A stretch of 64,000 bases of DNA from Beta vulgaris subsp. vulgaris. Taxonomy: Eukaryota > Streptophyta > Magnoliopsida > Caryophyllales > Amaranthaceae. The notes below the pieces were generated by a model. The model ran no database searches, was not told the origin of the DNA, and saw only the letters and a list, made by a program, of their open reading frames with translations. Positions 11,011 to 24,100 of the stretch are shown one piece after another; position 1 is the first letter of the stretch, and each line of letters begins with the position of its first letter. The DNA is taken from contig NC_079209.1 of assembly GCF_026745355.1 (NCBI RefSeq), positions 19,838,987 to 19,902,986 on the forward strand. The letters run 5' to 3'. Made by a program: the position numbers and the translations under genes.

Positions 11011-11944
11011 GAAAAATTCCTCATGTACCCCTGAGGTTTTGCGTAATTTCCAAATTTACCCCTCACATTTGGGGAATTTCTCAGATATCCCCGAGGTTTG
11101 TGTTTGGGTCTAAAATACCCTTACTAATGACAACAGGTTAAGACCATTAATTTTTTGCCTCTCCCATCTCCATCTTCATCTTCTTCATCTCTCCTCCCAT
11201 CTTCTTCACCACTCATCTCCTCTTCTTCTATGACTTTGTGCCAAAAACGCCATCGGAAAACCACCACACCACCTAAGCACCCTTGTCGGTGCACCGCCAT
11301 AACAACAGAACCCCCGAAGCACCGTCGGTACCCTGCTACAGCTCGTGCACTGCTTGAAGTTTTCTTCTTTCTCTTTCGCCGTGCTTGCCCGAGTTGCTGC
11401 CAAGCTCGAACTAGAGCTCCACTAGCTCGCGTCGCCCGTCGTCAGCCGCCCCAGCCCGCCCGAATAATCCCCGCAGTTCTCTCTGCCTTTTGCCGCCTAT
11501 CTGCACCATCTTTTGTCACCTGGATTTATCGAGTTTGCACCGCCATTGGGGCTTTGAACTGATTTTTGTGCAAAAATTATGGACATGATTTTTGAATTAA
11601 TTTAACAAACCCAATCTAATTTTATTTTGTTAATTTAGCAAACTACTCGAAAATTCAAGAAAAATAATAATGGAGGATGGTGGAGGAGAGAGAAAAAATT
11701 ATGAGGTTTAGAATGTCACAAATGGAGGATGGTCGGAGGAGAGAGAAATCTTGGAGGTTCATTAATGGAGGATGGTGGAAGGATAGAGAGAGAAGGGAAA
11801 ACCTAACGGCATTAGGGTTCCGTCCATAGTAAGGGTATTTTAGACCCAAACACGAACCTCAGGGTATCTCAAAAATTCCCCAAATGTGAGGGGTAATTTG
11901 GAAATTACTTCAAACCTCAGGGGTACCTGAGGAATTTGTTCCTT
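11011..11944. mobile_element. Long-TIR non-autonomous element (Mutator-like) inside Copia gag
   Basis: The first and last roughly 125 bp are inverted copies. Landmarks are ATTCCTCA, TACCCCTGAGGTTT, CCCCTCACATTTGGGGAATT and GGGTCTAAAATACCC. The element separates the two halves of a Copia gag, which fixes its presence independently. The interior carries a CT-rich tract, a GC-rich block and three copies of GGAGGATGGTGGA-like sequence (11670-11775). Its long frames are not supported as genes. No clean target duplication is visible. Confidence 0.65.
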
Positions 11945-12125
11945 TACTATCCTCAGCTTTGATGATGTGATAGATAACTCGGTGAGACCGAGCATGAATT
12001 AAAAAGAGTTCCTCCTACGTTTCATATTGAACGTTTTCTATCTCAAGAACAACATAGATGAAGTTTTTGATATTGGAAATAGCTAGTGCAGAGTGAAAAG
12101 AGAAGGCTTTGGATTCAGTCATGGC
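11945..12125 (-). pseudogene. Copia gag fragment, N-terminal part
   Basis: The minus strand starts MTESKAFSFHSALAISNIKNF and continues ENVQYET-stop-EELFLIHARSHRVIYHIIKAEDSK. This is the N-terminus of the gag whose C-terminal half is at 10587-11008. One TAG replaces the usual Trp codon before EELF. The putative primer-binding site follows about 90 bp to the right. Confidence 0.8.
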
Positions 12126-12363
12126 CGAATACGCAACGAAGAAGATGAGATAGGAAGGACGGAAGAGCTAGGGGCAGCGGAAGAGAAGAAAAAGATATCC
12201 TAAACTTGATAGTTTGATACCATAAAAGAATATTTTCCGTAACCTTTTCTCATTCACATCACCAAACATAATATACAACTCATTATCCTATAGTCAACGC
12301 TATGAAAAAGGAAATAAATCATACTGCAAATATATTAACAATTATACACTATACAATAATATA

Positions 12364-12884
12364 TCTCTATTATATAAGCCAAGGGAGGAGGTGTGGTGTC
12401 CTCTTTTGAAGTGACTAAAATACCCTTAATGATCTAATTAATAGGATGAAAAAAATTACAAAAGCAAATCATTTAAAAATTCTCATTCCAACTTGCCATT
12501 TAAAACAAGTTTAAAATGGTATATGCATCAAATACTCAATCAAAAATTAAATGGACAAAATATTTATACCTTATAAAAAAAAGATGGCATACATAACGTG
12601 CACATGAAAAGTCTAAACATTCACTACCTTTGATACTCTTTAATTCAGTTAAACCAACTCATTATTTTTATTCTTTCTGTTCAATATTCATTCACAAAAA
12701 ATTAATGTTAACAATAACTCGCAATCTTTTTATTTTTTTACATTAGCGAATTAATATATCTAAATTCATCTAACTGTTGAATTTTTCACATTTAAGTTTA
12801 ATCATAAATAAAGTACGAATGGAGTATCTAATAGAATAACAAATTTTGAAATTAACGCACGCATCGCGTGCATATGAAGGCTAG
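12364..12884 (+). mobile_element. Non-autonomous Helitron (521 bp)
   Basis: The 5' end is TCTCTATTATATAAG after a host A (12363). The 3' end is CTAG (12881-12884) followed by a host T, so the insertion lies between A and T as Helitrons require. Nine bases before CTAG is a perfect hairpin, GCACGC-ATC-GCGTGC (12857-12871), the typical Helitron terminator. There are no terminal inverted repeats and no target duplication. No Rep/helicase gene is present, so it depends on a helper. Confidence 0.88.
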
Positions 12885-13256
12885 TTTCCATATATTCTAA
12901 CAGTTACAACAAAAACCTTTCTTTATTTAATTAAACTTCTTAATCCCTCTCCCCTCTCGGAAATTGGTGAAGGATTACATTATCAAGTGGCGTAATCATC
13001 CTACTGAAAAAATCATCTTGCCGAGAGTGTATTACATTGCTACCAAGGAACATATAAGATATAACCTGTACACTCCAAAACATACCCCAACTGGCACACC
13101 ACACATTTCTTGGATTCATCCATTCACATAATTCGTGTACCGAAAAGTATTAGCTTCTATTGGTTGCCGCCTCAAAAATAATTCATCTTCAACAGTAACG
13201 AAATAAAACTCCAAAACCTTGAAAAGATAACCCAATATTCTATTAGATTCTACTAG

Positions 13257-13264
13257 TATAAATA
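13257..13264 (+). promoter_or_regulatory. Probable TATA box of the SBT5.6 gene
   Basis: TATAAATA lies 59 bp before the ATG at 13323, and CCAAT occurs about 20 bp further upstream (near 13232). This predicts transcription start near 13290 and a short 5' leader. Confidence 0.55.
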
Positions 13265-13322
13265 CCACTCATAACCACAACATATTCACCCAATCCCAAC
13301 AGAATTCAAAAAAGCTTCACCA

Positions 13323-16300
13323 ATGGAGATTCTCTCAACTATCTTCTCTCTCTTCCTTTTTGTCCTACCAATTCTTGCTTCCTCTTCGCAAAGCCAGGTC
13401 TTTCTTTTCTAGCCCTTAACTTTTCTTCCCTTTTAGGGTAATGAATTATTGATATCATATGATTATATATTATAATGTCGTGGTGACATACGTTTTATAT
13501 GATTCTAAGTACCATATAGTATAGCTTAACTCTGGCTAATTTGTGTTCTACTTTTGTATGATATGATATTGTGACAGGTTTATATAGTATACTTTGGAGA
13601 ACATAAGGGAGATAAGAAATTGCATGAGATTGAAGAATATCATCACTCTTACTTGGCCTCTGTTAAGGAAACAGAGGAAGAGGCCAGAGTATCAATGCTC
13701 TACAGTTACAAGCATAGTATTAATGGCTTTGCTGCTACTCTTACTCCTACTCAAGCCTCTAAATTATCCGGTAAGTGATACCTTCATCGTTATTATATTT
13801 ACCCCATTTTGGACTAAGAAAAAACTCGTTCAATTTACTAGTTTTAAGAAGTAAAATTGATGTATACTAATATCTCAAAATAAGTTATTGCACGTCAATT
13901 TTAGCTAAAATCTACACCATCGGCTTACAATGATTTATTATATGTAGTGGTGGAACTCTGGTCGTTGGGAAACCTATGGTGTGATATTATATACTTCATC
14001 CGCTCCAATAATAAGTAAAACATTTCTCTCTTTTATATGATAGCTTTTTTAGAGAAGTGTTTCACTTATTATGGAACGGAGGAAGTATATATATGGGCAA
14101 GATCACAAGAGAATGTTACTTACATGAGAAATGAGAATGAATCTCAACCACACTATTGGATTAGAGTTACAACACTCGTTCATTAGAGTTAATACCCCTA
14201 AAAAATTTTCAGCCCAAAATATATAGAGAGAGAAATTGTATTAATTATCGTATTCTGCAACCCTAAATCATATGTCTCAAAATTTCTTATCTATACCAAG
14301 AAATTAAATTTTAAATGTTATTGACGGCTACATTTTGTAGGTTAGTTATCGTATATTAATATCAGGAAATCGTCATCTAATGTTAAATGTTACTATGCTG
14401 AACCTCGAGACATCATACCATACTTGAACCAAAATTATAGGAAACCTAATTAAAGGTGGAAAATAAGTTTTAATAACCTCAATTACGAGTTTATCACGTT
14501 AAAAGAAGGAAACTTAACTGCTTTACGTCAGAAATTAATTGTTATGACAGTGTTCGTTGTTTCTATGAAGTGAAATTATATGAGAGTTGAATTAAATATT
14601 TAAATATGAGTTTGAATTTGAATAGAATTGGAGGAGGTGGTATCAGTGTTTCCAAGCCATCCAAGGAAACACAAAATGCACACAACAAGGTCGTGGGAGT
14701 TCGTAGGGTTGGAAGAAGGAATCAAACAACAGTTACATATGCATATGGACAAAAGTGAAGCTTTATTGACAAGAGCTAAGTACGGGCGCAATGTCATCGT
14801 TGGAGTCTTGGATAGTGGTAATTTCCTCCTACTATTTTTTTTTTTTTTTTTGAGAAGAAGTATATCTTCTTATAACGGTTGAATGTTCGTTCATTTCTTA
14901 TATAGGGGTTAAACTCCAACCATAATATTTAACCAATACTATTCTTATTAATTTCACATTCAACATTTGTTTTTTATTTTAAAAAAATTGTAAAAATAAT
15001 GAGTTTTTTGATCAATAAAATCATTCAATAAAGATTGTTAAAATGAGGTGAAAGGAACAAATTCTACCAACTATGTTGGAAGAAATTCATCTACTTTGCA
15101 TGGATATAGAACTGAACTTCTATACGTCGCCCAACAATTACTTAAAATCGCCCAAAAAAACAATGAAATTACATTTATAACCTTCCTTATTTTTTTCTTA
15201 AATCAACACCATCCACTCCACCTTCCGCCTTCCACCACCACCATCTCCCTCACCTCCTGCCTTCCACCACCACCACCCACGCACCTCACTCCTCCACTGA
15301 AATTACCCCTCTCTCTCTATCTCTCCTTCATTGTTTACGTACCACCACCCTCAGCCAGCGTGACGTCGCAGTGTCGCACACCGCAGCCGGCCACCTCGCA
15401 GCGAAATTTTTTTAAATTGTAGAACGTCCCGGCAGGACGTTCAGCCCATGGGGCGATCGTCCGGCCAGGACGTTCAGCCCATGGGGCGATCGTCCGGCCA
15501 GGACGTTCAGCCCATGGGGCGATCGTCCGGCCAGGACGATCAGCCCATGGGGCGAACGTCCTGGCCGGACGTTCCCCCCATGGGCTGATCGTCCTGGCCG
15601 GACGATCGCCCCATGGACTGAACGTCCTTCCGGGACGTTCTACAATTTAAAAAAATTTCGCTGTGAGGTGGCTGCGGTGTGCGACGACGGTGATAGTGGG
15701 AAGGTACGTGGTGGTGGGGTGGTGGGGAAAAGAGAAGGTGAAATGGCAGAAGGTTGGTGGTGGGGGTGGTGGGTAGTGTAGAAAAGAGGAAAGGGTAAAT
15801 TGGGCTATAAAAATATATTTTGGGCGATTTTAAGTAATTTATGGGCGATGTTTAACAATCCTCATATAGAAGTATCTCTTTTGGGTAATATCTATTGCGG
15901 TCCTCAATATTATTCAAGATAAGGAGAATATATCTAGCCTAAGATTTAGGCCATATCTTTTCAAAGAGTTCTTTAAGTGGGGAATTTAGCTATCCGAACC
16001 TTAAAATAATTCCGTCTCCTAGCAGCCAAGCAAGAGAAAAGGATAATTGGCCATAATTCCTTTGTTTTAGAACATCTAGTTCCATATATAAAAAGCACAA
16101 AGTGAGAGAGAGTTAGTGAGAGAAATAGTTTTCATCCGAATTTATTAGACATCATTAGGATATGATCTCCTCGGCATGAAATAACTGAACTGATTGCAAC
16201 TCAACTGAGCTGAACTAAACTGAATTAAATTATAACTAATAGTACTGATAATAATATAATATAATATTATTTAATTAATAATAAATTCATAATAATGATT

Positions 16301-16653
16301 TATTAATAATGATAGTTATTAAGTAAAATAATAATTAATTGATTATGAAAATTAGTTAATGTTCAATAGTACTATGATTTTGCCTAGTAATTAATTCAAC
16401 TATCAAAATGTGTATTTTTTTTCATTTCAACAATGACAAGTATTATTATTGTTATTATTAATAGTATTATTGTTGTCATCTATTAAAAAGTTTCTACTTT
16501 GAACAATGATAAATATTATTGCAAAGTGTACTTTTTAGGCTTAAATTATCATTTCAATATAATTAGCTGAATCAAATAAAAAAAAGTAGTAGCATAACAA
16601 TAATTAGCAATATTAAAATAATAATAATTGTAATCATGATATTAATATTTCTA

Positions 16654-16694
<41 letters not shown>

Positions 16695-18109
16695 TATTAT
16701 TATTATTATTATTATTATTATCATTGTTTTATTATCAGAGAATTAAATGATTGAATTGAACTGAACTGAACTGAACTGATTGCAACTGAACTGAATTGAA
16801 AATAAGTTGGGGAGAACATGCCTTAGTCTTTATTTGACTTATTAGATTTTATTTTGTGAGGATATTATACCTTATTTTTACTAACCTTATCTAAATTTAC
16901 TTTTTTTAATAAGGATTGAAAATAAAGTGAATAAAACAAACCTCCCCTCAAAAATGTTGGATGGAATATTCTGCAGGGAAATTAGTGGTGTGTGTTTCCT
17001 GATCATATGTTTAGTTTCTCTATAAGGATCCTTTTTTGATGTCATCAGTCAAGTTAGACGCTGATTCCCAACGATATCAGTCATATAATGTCATTAGAAA
17101 TAAAAAAATCTAAATATTCTTTTTGATATTATGATTAACTTCATCCGTGCTTCCAGTTCCAAGCACGGCGTTTATCCCTCCAAAAAGATAAACGTAATCG
17201 TATTGTATACTCAATCTATTATCGAAATTAATGTTTTCGCTTGAAAAACATAGCATATTATAGATAACAAGTTGAAAATAAGACTACTAAATATTTTAAA
17301 ACACAAGAGTAGAATAACAATTAATTTTGCTATAAATTCTTAATTTTAATGTGATTTTTGAAAAATGTGTCTCTAATTACATGTAGCAAAACATCATAAA
17401 TGATCACAAGTCACACCAAAATTTATTCCCCTTATTTAAAGTATTAAAATTCTAAGTTTTCTTACTCCCTCCGTCCCAAAATATAGTTCCCATTTCCCTT
17501 TTTTCACGGTAATTTATGCAAGTAGAATCTAAGAGAGATAGTAAAGATTTTTTGTTTATTTAAATAAATGTTGTATGGGAAAAGATGATTTTAAGAGAGG
17601 GAATAGAGAATAATTGGTGAAAGAGCATTAATTGTAACATTTTGGTTGAATAAACAAAGGAAAAAACAAATTTCAAGAGGAAAATAAATGATGGGACACG
17701 GTTTTTCTAGACAAATTACAGAAAAATGTGGAACTAAAGATGGAAATGAGAACTATATTTTGGGACACCAAAAATGAAAATGAGAACTATATTTTGGGAC
17801 GGAGGGAGTAGTAAGTTATTCGAATTTCTAAGAACAACTTTAATAGTGCAAGTTTTGGACTTACTGGCAATTTTGCTAAATGTTCAACTATTGACTAAAC
17901 CACTAAAATAACATTGGTAGTTTTGCTAGAGCAAATTGGCTAAGCAAATAAATGTAGGTTCCATTCCAAAAAAAAATGTAGAGGAAGCTGCTTTGCGTGC
18001 ATATCAAGTTGGCGACGACTGTTGGCTTAAGAATAGATTTAACTAAGGAAATGTATGGGACCCACCTAAGCAATAACGGATTTAGCTAATATTATTGTTG
18101 TGTGATCAT

Positions 18110-18165
<56 letters not shown>

Positions 18166-21100
18166 TAATAATAATAATAATAAACTATTTCCTGAATATA
18201 TATATGTCATCCTTTAAGATTTATTATATCGTTAAATAAATTTATTTTGGGACCTTTATCACTTGTTGTATATTCTATATTTAGAAGTTTCATATTAATT
18301 TGCTATATATTTATCTTTTGATAACACTCCTCCGGGCTCCGTCCCATAATCTAGTGCTTGTTTTCCTCTATTGAGGTCAAAGTTTAAAATATTTAACCAA
18401 ATACTCTCATTAATATATACAAAAAAATACGCATGTAGGATCTCGTTAAGTTCGTCGCAATGTATACTTTCGTAATATCAACTTTTTAGATTTTTCATTA
18501 ATACGAAATTGAAGATATTAAACGTCTATATCTTGGAGACTCTACAAAATGAAAACAAGCACTAGATTATGAGACGAAGGGGATGTTATTTTTATCTCTC
18601 TCATCATCATATGAATCTCTGACATCCCTCTCTTTTATTCCTAATATGTACTCCTTCGATTTCTTTTTAGTTTACTTATTTCACTTTGGGGGAGACCAGG
18701 AAGAAAGTACAAGAGTATGAGAGAGAAAATGCAAACGTAGAGGGAAAAATTAAAAAGTGAAAGAGAAAAAAACTAAAAATTAGGTTAAAATATTTTAAAA
18801 GTGGATGATATGAGTGAAAAAGGAGAAAATATATGGAATCAAGAATATAAAAAAAAAAGTACATATATCAAAAAGATACAAACAAAAAAAAATGTATAGT
18901 TAAAAAGAGAGATAAATAATATATATCTTCTATATGGTGATCAATAAAGTAAGTATTTTATAGGCCTAGTGTTAAGTTATTTAAGGATTGCCTCGTGAAT
19001 TATTGCATTCTCATATGGAAGGATCAAGTTAGCTCATGGAGCCGACTTTCCTCTAGTTAACTTTGTAGTAATGATGACATATTACTATTGCATGTCACGT
19101 ATGCCTAGCGACTTTTTGCCCTAAATAGGGCATTAAAAAGACCCTACGCTTTTGTCATTAATTTATACTCCCTCCGTCTTTTATTAGTTTACCCCTTTTT
19201 TTGGGGCACATTTGCCGAGATACTAATTTGAACCTTAATATCTCTAATTTTCGATAAGCAAAAATTACAAAAAGTTGATATTTGGATAATACACATTGAG
19301 ACGAATCCAACAAGATCTCACATGACTATATTTTTCCTTAAATACAAAATACAAAAGATAGTCAAAGTCATCTATGTGAATAGTGTCAAAAGTCAAAAGG
19401 GGTAAACTAATAAAAGACGGAGGGAGTAATAAAGAATTTTTGGTCATTGTTATTTTTACTTTGTAAAATTACGGTGTTTTTTTTTTTTGAAAGAGAAATT
19501 TCATTAATTGAAGGTCAAACGGAAAATTATGGTATTTTGATGTACTCCTTTTTATTGAGATTTACGTTTTTAACTAGCATTCTATATATTTTCTTCGTTT
19601 TTTTTTCACAACTAAAGTATTTGTACGATATTTAAGAAAAGGAGAGAAAATAAAATGGACTTATTTAATAAGAATTAATTAATTATCTCAAACTTTAACA
19701 TCATCCCTACCAATAAATAAACTATCACAACCATCACCAGAAAATAGAGCATTGTCAATTTGTCACCACCACCTCCACTGCTACAGGTACCTTGGCTTAC
19801 CCTCCCATTGCCTATTCTCCCAACTACAGGTACCTTGGCTTACCCTCCCATTGCCTATTCCCCCAACTACACACACCACGCACACTTAGCCTAATAATCA
19901 CCAGCTGACCACCGCAACTCGACCACAACAACTACTACCACATTATAATTTTTCAATAAAATAACATCAAAATCCAAAAAAGGAAGAGGAGAAAGAGAAA
20001 AATACATTATTCTATATACTACTCATTAATTAAGTTCTCTTGTATTTAATTATAAAAACATAATATATATCCACACTTAATGTGTCATTTAATTATGTGT
20101 ATACTCCCTCCGTTTCACAATATAAGGCACGCACGATGTTCGAGGTCCAATTTTGACCGTTAATTATTCTCAATTTATGTTGATAGAAAATTTTAAAAAA
20201 TAATATTATTATAGTATTTTTCAAGACGAATCCAACGATATAATTTTTGTAATTTTTATTTATCGTATATGAGAGATATTTGTGGTCAAAGCAAATTTTC
20301 GTAAAGCGTGAATGCCTTATATTTTGAAACAGAGGGAGTATATATTATATATAAATGTAAATAACTTTGGTTAAGTAAGTCCCTTCTACTTTCTCATTCC
20401 AGTTTCTTAAATATCGTGCAAACCTTTTAGTTGCAAGTAAAAAGAAACACAAAATTTAATTATTAAGTAATCAATCTAAAGATTGTGAATTTTCGGAGTT
20501 TTCTATCTTCCCAATTATATACATGTGATTTTTTTTTTTCAATTTTTTTTTGTTATTTGATAGATGCGATCTATATAGGATGTCTCATAATTTTTGGAAT
20601 ACAAATTAGTGAGAAATAACAGTAAGATTTACTATAACAAAATTTTACATTTGTCGAATAATTTGGATATAGAGCTACATGATTTCATATTATTTGTAAA
20701 TGATCTCCCAAGATTACCAATAAATTAATTTTTAATTTTTAACTCTTCGTATGAATTAACTTAGCCTCTACATAACTTGCACAACTAAGACAATAGTTTT
20801 GTTAGATATATGTAATATTAGATTTGTTAATCATGGTTTCATGTTTATAATTATACTACATTTTTTAACAAGGGCAACAATTGAAAAGAGCCTAATGCAA
20901 CGACACTTGGTAAGCCGTTAGTTTTGTTATATATATGATATAATTATGTATCATACAATAACTAAAGTTTTATAGTTTTAGCCTCTTGTGCATTTCTCTA
21001 AGGACTGTATGTATTTAGCATATTTTGAATTTCACAAGTTAATTTTTTTTGTGTAACTTTAAGGTAATTTGACTCAATATATAAATATAATCTTGCACCG

Positions 21101-24100
21101 TACCGTAATTGTATTATACTGCCCCATTCAGGATTTTGGCCTGAATCAAAAAGCTATGGTGACGAAGACATGGGACCAATACCTAAATCATGGAAGGGTA
21201 TCTGCCAAGAAGGGGATGCATTCAACTCCTCTCATTGTAATAGGTGAGTTTGCCTCTTTTCTTTAGTCCTAATAGCTTAGAATTATCATTATAAAATACA
21301 AATACTTTATTCAAGTTTTTCATTTAACAACTTTTTATAAAATAATAAAAAAGTAACTCAATATATAAAATCCCAAAATTATTAAAATTATTGTCAATCA
21401 TTATTCATATTTAGTAAGTGTTTTGGTAGTTGGGAACATAGGAAGGATTGGTAATCTCCACTTATAACTTGCAAGGCCTCTTAGGAGCTTCTTGATATCT
21501 AAATATATGATTGAAACACAATTATTTATTTTGGTCATAGTTATGCAACAATAATAATTCTACGTTTTATATAATTTTATTTTTTTTCAAAAACTTCCCT
21601 TATGTAATCGCAATTTTGCTCCCCTTCTCAACTAATTTCCAATTTTTAATTATTTTGAGATGATCCCAAGTTTAAGGCATCTCTTTAGACAATTCGAAAT
21701 ACTAAATGGTCCTACTTAAAATAACCCAAAAAGAATTGCATTTTCAATCAAATTAACATTTCATATAAGTTTGAAATGGTCTATCGAAAGTTGAAATTAT
21801 TATTTTTGAATAATTCAAAGTTTGACTTATATTGTGAAGATAGATGAAAATCAGAATTATTCATGTTATATTATCATATACTTCCTCTGTTTCTAAATAA
21901 GTGCAACATTTTTTGTTTTCACGTTTGCCAATGCATTATTTTAACCATTAATATCTTCAATTATCAATAAGTAAAAATTATAAAAAGTTGATATCAAAAA
22001 AATTCACATTCAGACGAATCTAACAAGATCCCACATGACTATGTTTTTCCTAAAATGTAAATCACCAAAGCTAATTAAAGTTCAAACTGTGAATAGTAAA
22101 TACTATGCAAATGTTGCACTTATTTAGAAACGGAGGAAGTATATGTTAAAGAGTAAAAGCCCACATGTGAGTTAAGAATAATTGTCCGACATTGAATAAT
22201 TAGAGAGAGAATGACTAACATATAGATTGGTGGGTTACTCCACCTATCACGAATTGGCTTTAGTATGGAACCTCCTTTGGGCTTATAAACTGGACCAAAT
22301 CTCTCCTCCTCCTTGTTCAGGTCACCTAAGCCTGTTTCGTATTGTTTCTAAATTTCTCATGTTATCAGTGCCCAAGGTTGTCAGGCCTTTCTTATTGGAG
22401 TATTTGTCATGCAACTGAACAAGTCCCTCTATTGGACGATCATTCCCAAAGAGGATTGCCTTACCACTATGCTATAATTCTAAGGACACTCACATGTGAT
22501 GGGGAGATGTTGAACCTCATGTATGTTATGCACATGTGAGTTATCCCACATTGGAGAAAGATGAGAGAAAGTACCACAATATAAGTTAGAGGAGCTACTC
22601 CTACTATTGTCAATTAGTTTTAGTATGGAACCTCCTTTGGACTTGTATGTGGACCGAACTCTCCTCCTTCGTACTGGATTGCCCAGTCTCATTTTCAATC
22701 ATATCCGTTTCGTAACATCATAATATTTTATATTTAATATAACGCATCAAACAAGGTCTATAAATCTAAATGTTCTCTTATTAAAACAAACTTGTATAAA
22801 TTTTCTCTCTCACTAATAATGCACCCTAAGACATTTCAGATATGATAGAAGACCCGTGACCTGATATTGTTGTGTATGCATACAATGAGACCCCACGTAT
22901 TCCTTACTCTAGCTTTTTTGGATTTGCTTTGGGATGCCCAAATGACCAATTTGATAGGTTTAATTACTTATCGGGTGTAATTTCCCATATGTACGCGTTC
23001 ATGTGAGGCATGTTGTTCCCAGTACTACATGCACAATTATTGACCACACGAATACAAGTCTTTTGTTATTAGGCTTATAGACAAAGTTTGACGTCTTATA
23101 CATACTTTTGTGTCTTCGATGAACAGTTTATGTCTAAGGTACTTTTGTCTATCTTTCTAAGTCTAGTAATCACCCACAAAATATTGTAATAACCATTAAA
23201 GTAATACTAATAACAATGACAACTCAATTCCTTTGTCTGGAAGTACGTAAAACGAGTGATCACATGGAAAGATTGGTGAATATATATATGCTTATAGATG
23301 TGACTTAACTTTGCTTCCTTGTCTTGTGAATTGTGATGTGAACTGGTGATCCCAAACAGGTGGAAGGCTAAAAATATAAAGAATAAAAAATCGAAACATG
23401 ATTACTTCTGCCATGGACCTTATTTAGTTATTTCTCACTATGAACTAGAGGTGATTATTTTGGCCCGGCCCGCTAGCCCGGCCCGGTCCATTTTTGGCCG
23501 GGTTTTGGGCAGAATTTTTGGGCCCGCCGGGCCGGGCCCGGCCCGGTCCAATCGGATATTTTTCGCCTTTGGGCGGTCTTTGGGCAAGCCAAAAACGACT
23601 TTTAGTCTATTTTTTGGCCCGGCCCGTTTTGGCCCGCAAAAGCCCGCTAATTTAGGCTCGAAATAGCGGGCTTTGGACACAAAATTTCGGCCCAAATTTA
23701 GGCCCGGCCCGACCAATGGGCAAATTTTTTTGGCCGCGGCACGGCCTGAACCCCGCCAGGCACGGCCCATGATCACCTCTACTATGAACATAACCATAAT
23801 TTACTGTATTCAATCTGAAATTTTAAGGGTGCATTTTTCTCACCTTAATAAATTAAGTTTCAGGTAAAATCAGTTCAGTTCATTTCAGATAAGTTTTAAT
23901 CAGATCAATAAATTTCAATGAGGTCCAATAAGTTACAATAAGGTGCAATAAGTTCTAATCAGGTCCAATAAGTTTCAATAAGGTTCAAATAGTCAATGGT
24001 CAATAAAATTTTAATTAAAGTATCATTATGATTATTATATAGTATTATATTTGTAATATTTTCTATTATTTTATTATTCATATTATTAGCTTATTATATT

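Larger units (their letters stand above)
8391..12225 (-). mobile_element. Ty1/Copia retrotransposon remnant, internally deleted and twice interrupted
   Basis: Read on the minus strand, a Met-tRNA-type primer-binding site (TGGTATCA, near 12214-12222) is followed by gag, then reverse transcriptase C-terminus and RNase H, then a purine-rich tract (GGGAGAT near 8525) and a probable short 3' LTR. Protease, integrase and most of the reverse transcriptase are missing. A long-TIR element (about 11011-11944) splits gag and a CACTA (8917-10185) splits RNase H. The 5' LTR to the right of 12225 is too diverged to delimit; only the end ATTCTTTTA is shared with the 3' side. Confidence 0.72.

Noticed and set aside
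11155..11562. 135-codon Ser/Pro/Arg-rich frame
   Set aside because: It lies in the non-coding interior of a long-TIR element and follows a TCATCTTCT-type repeat; open because of composition.
15048..15422. 124-codon frame
   Set aside because: Spans the arm of the foldback element and CCACCACC repeats within an SBT5.6 intron.
15435..15566. CRISPR-like array (33-bp units)
   Set aside because: The units are contiguous without unique spacers and then inverted; this is a palindromic transposon core in plant DNA.
23346..23797. Overlapping frames of 106 and 119 codons on both strands
   Set aside because: Created by GGCCCGG units of the hAT MITE, hence open on both strands.
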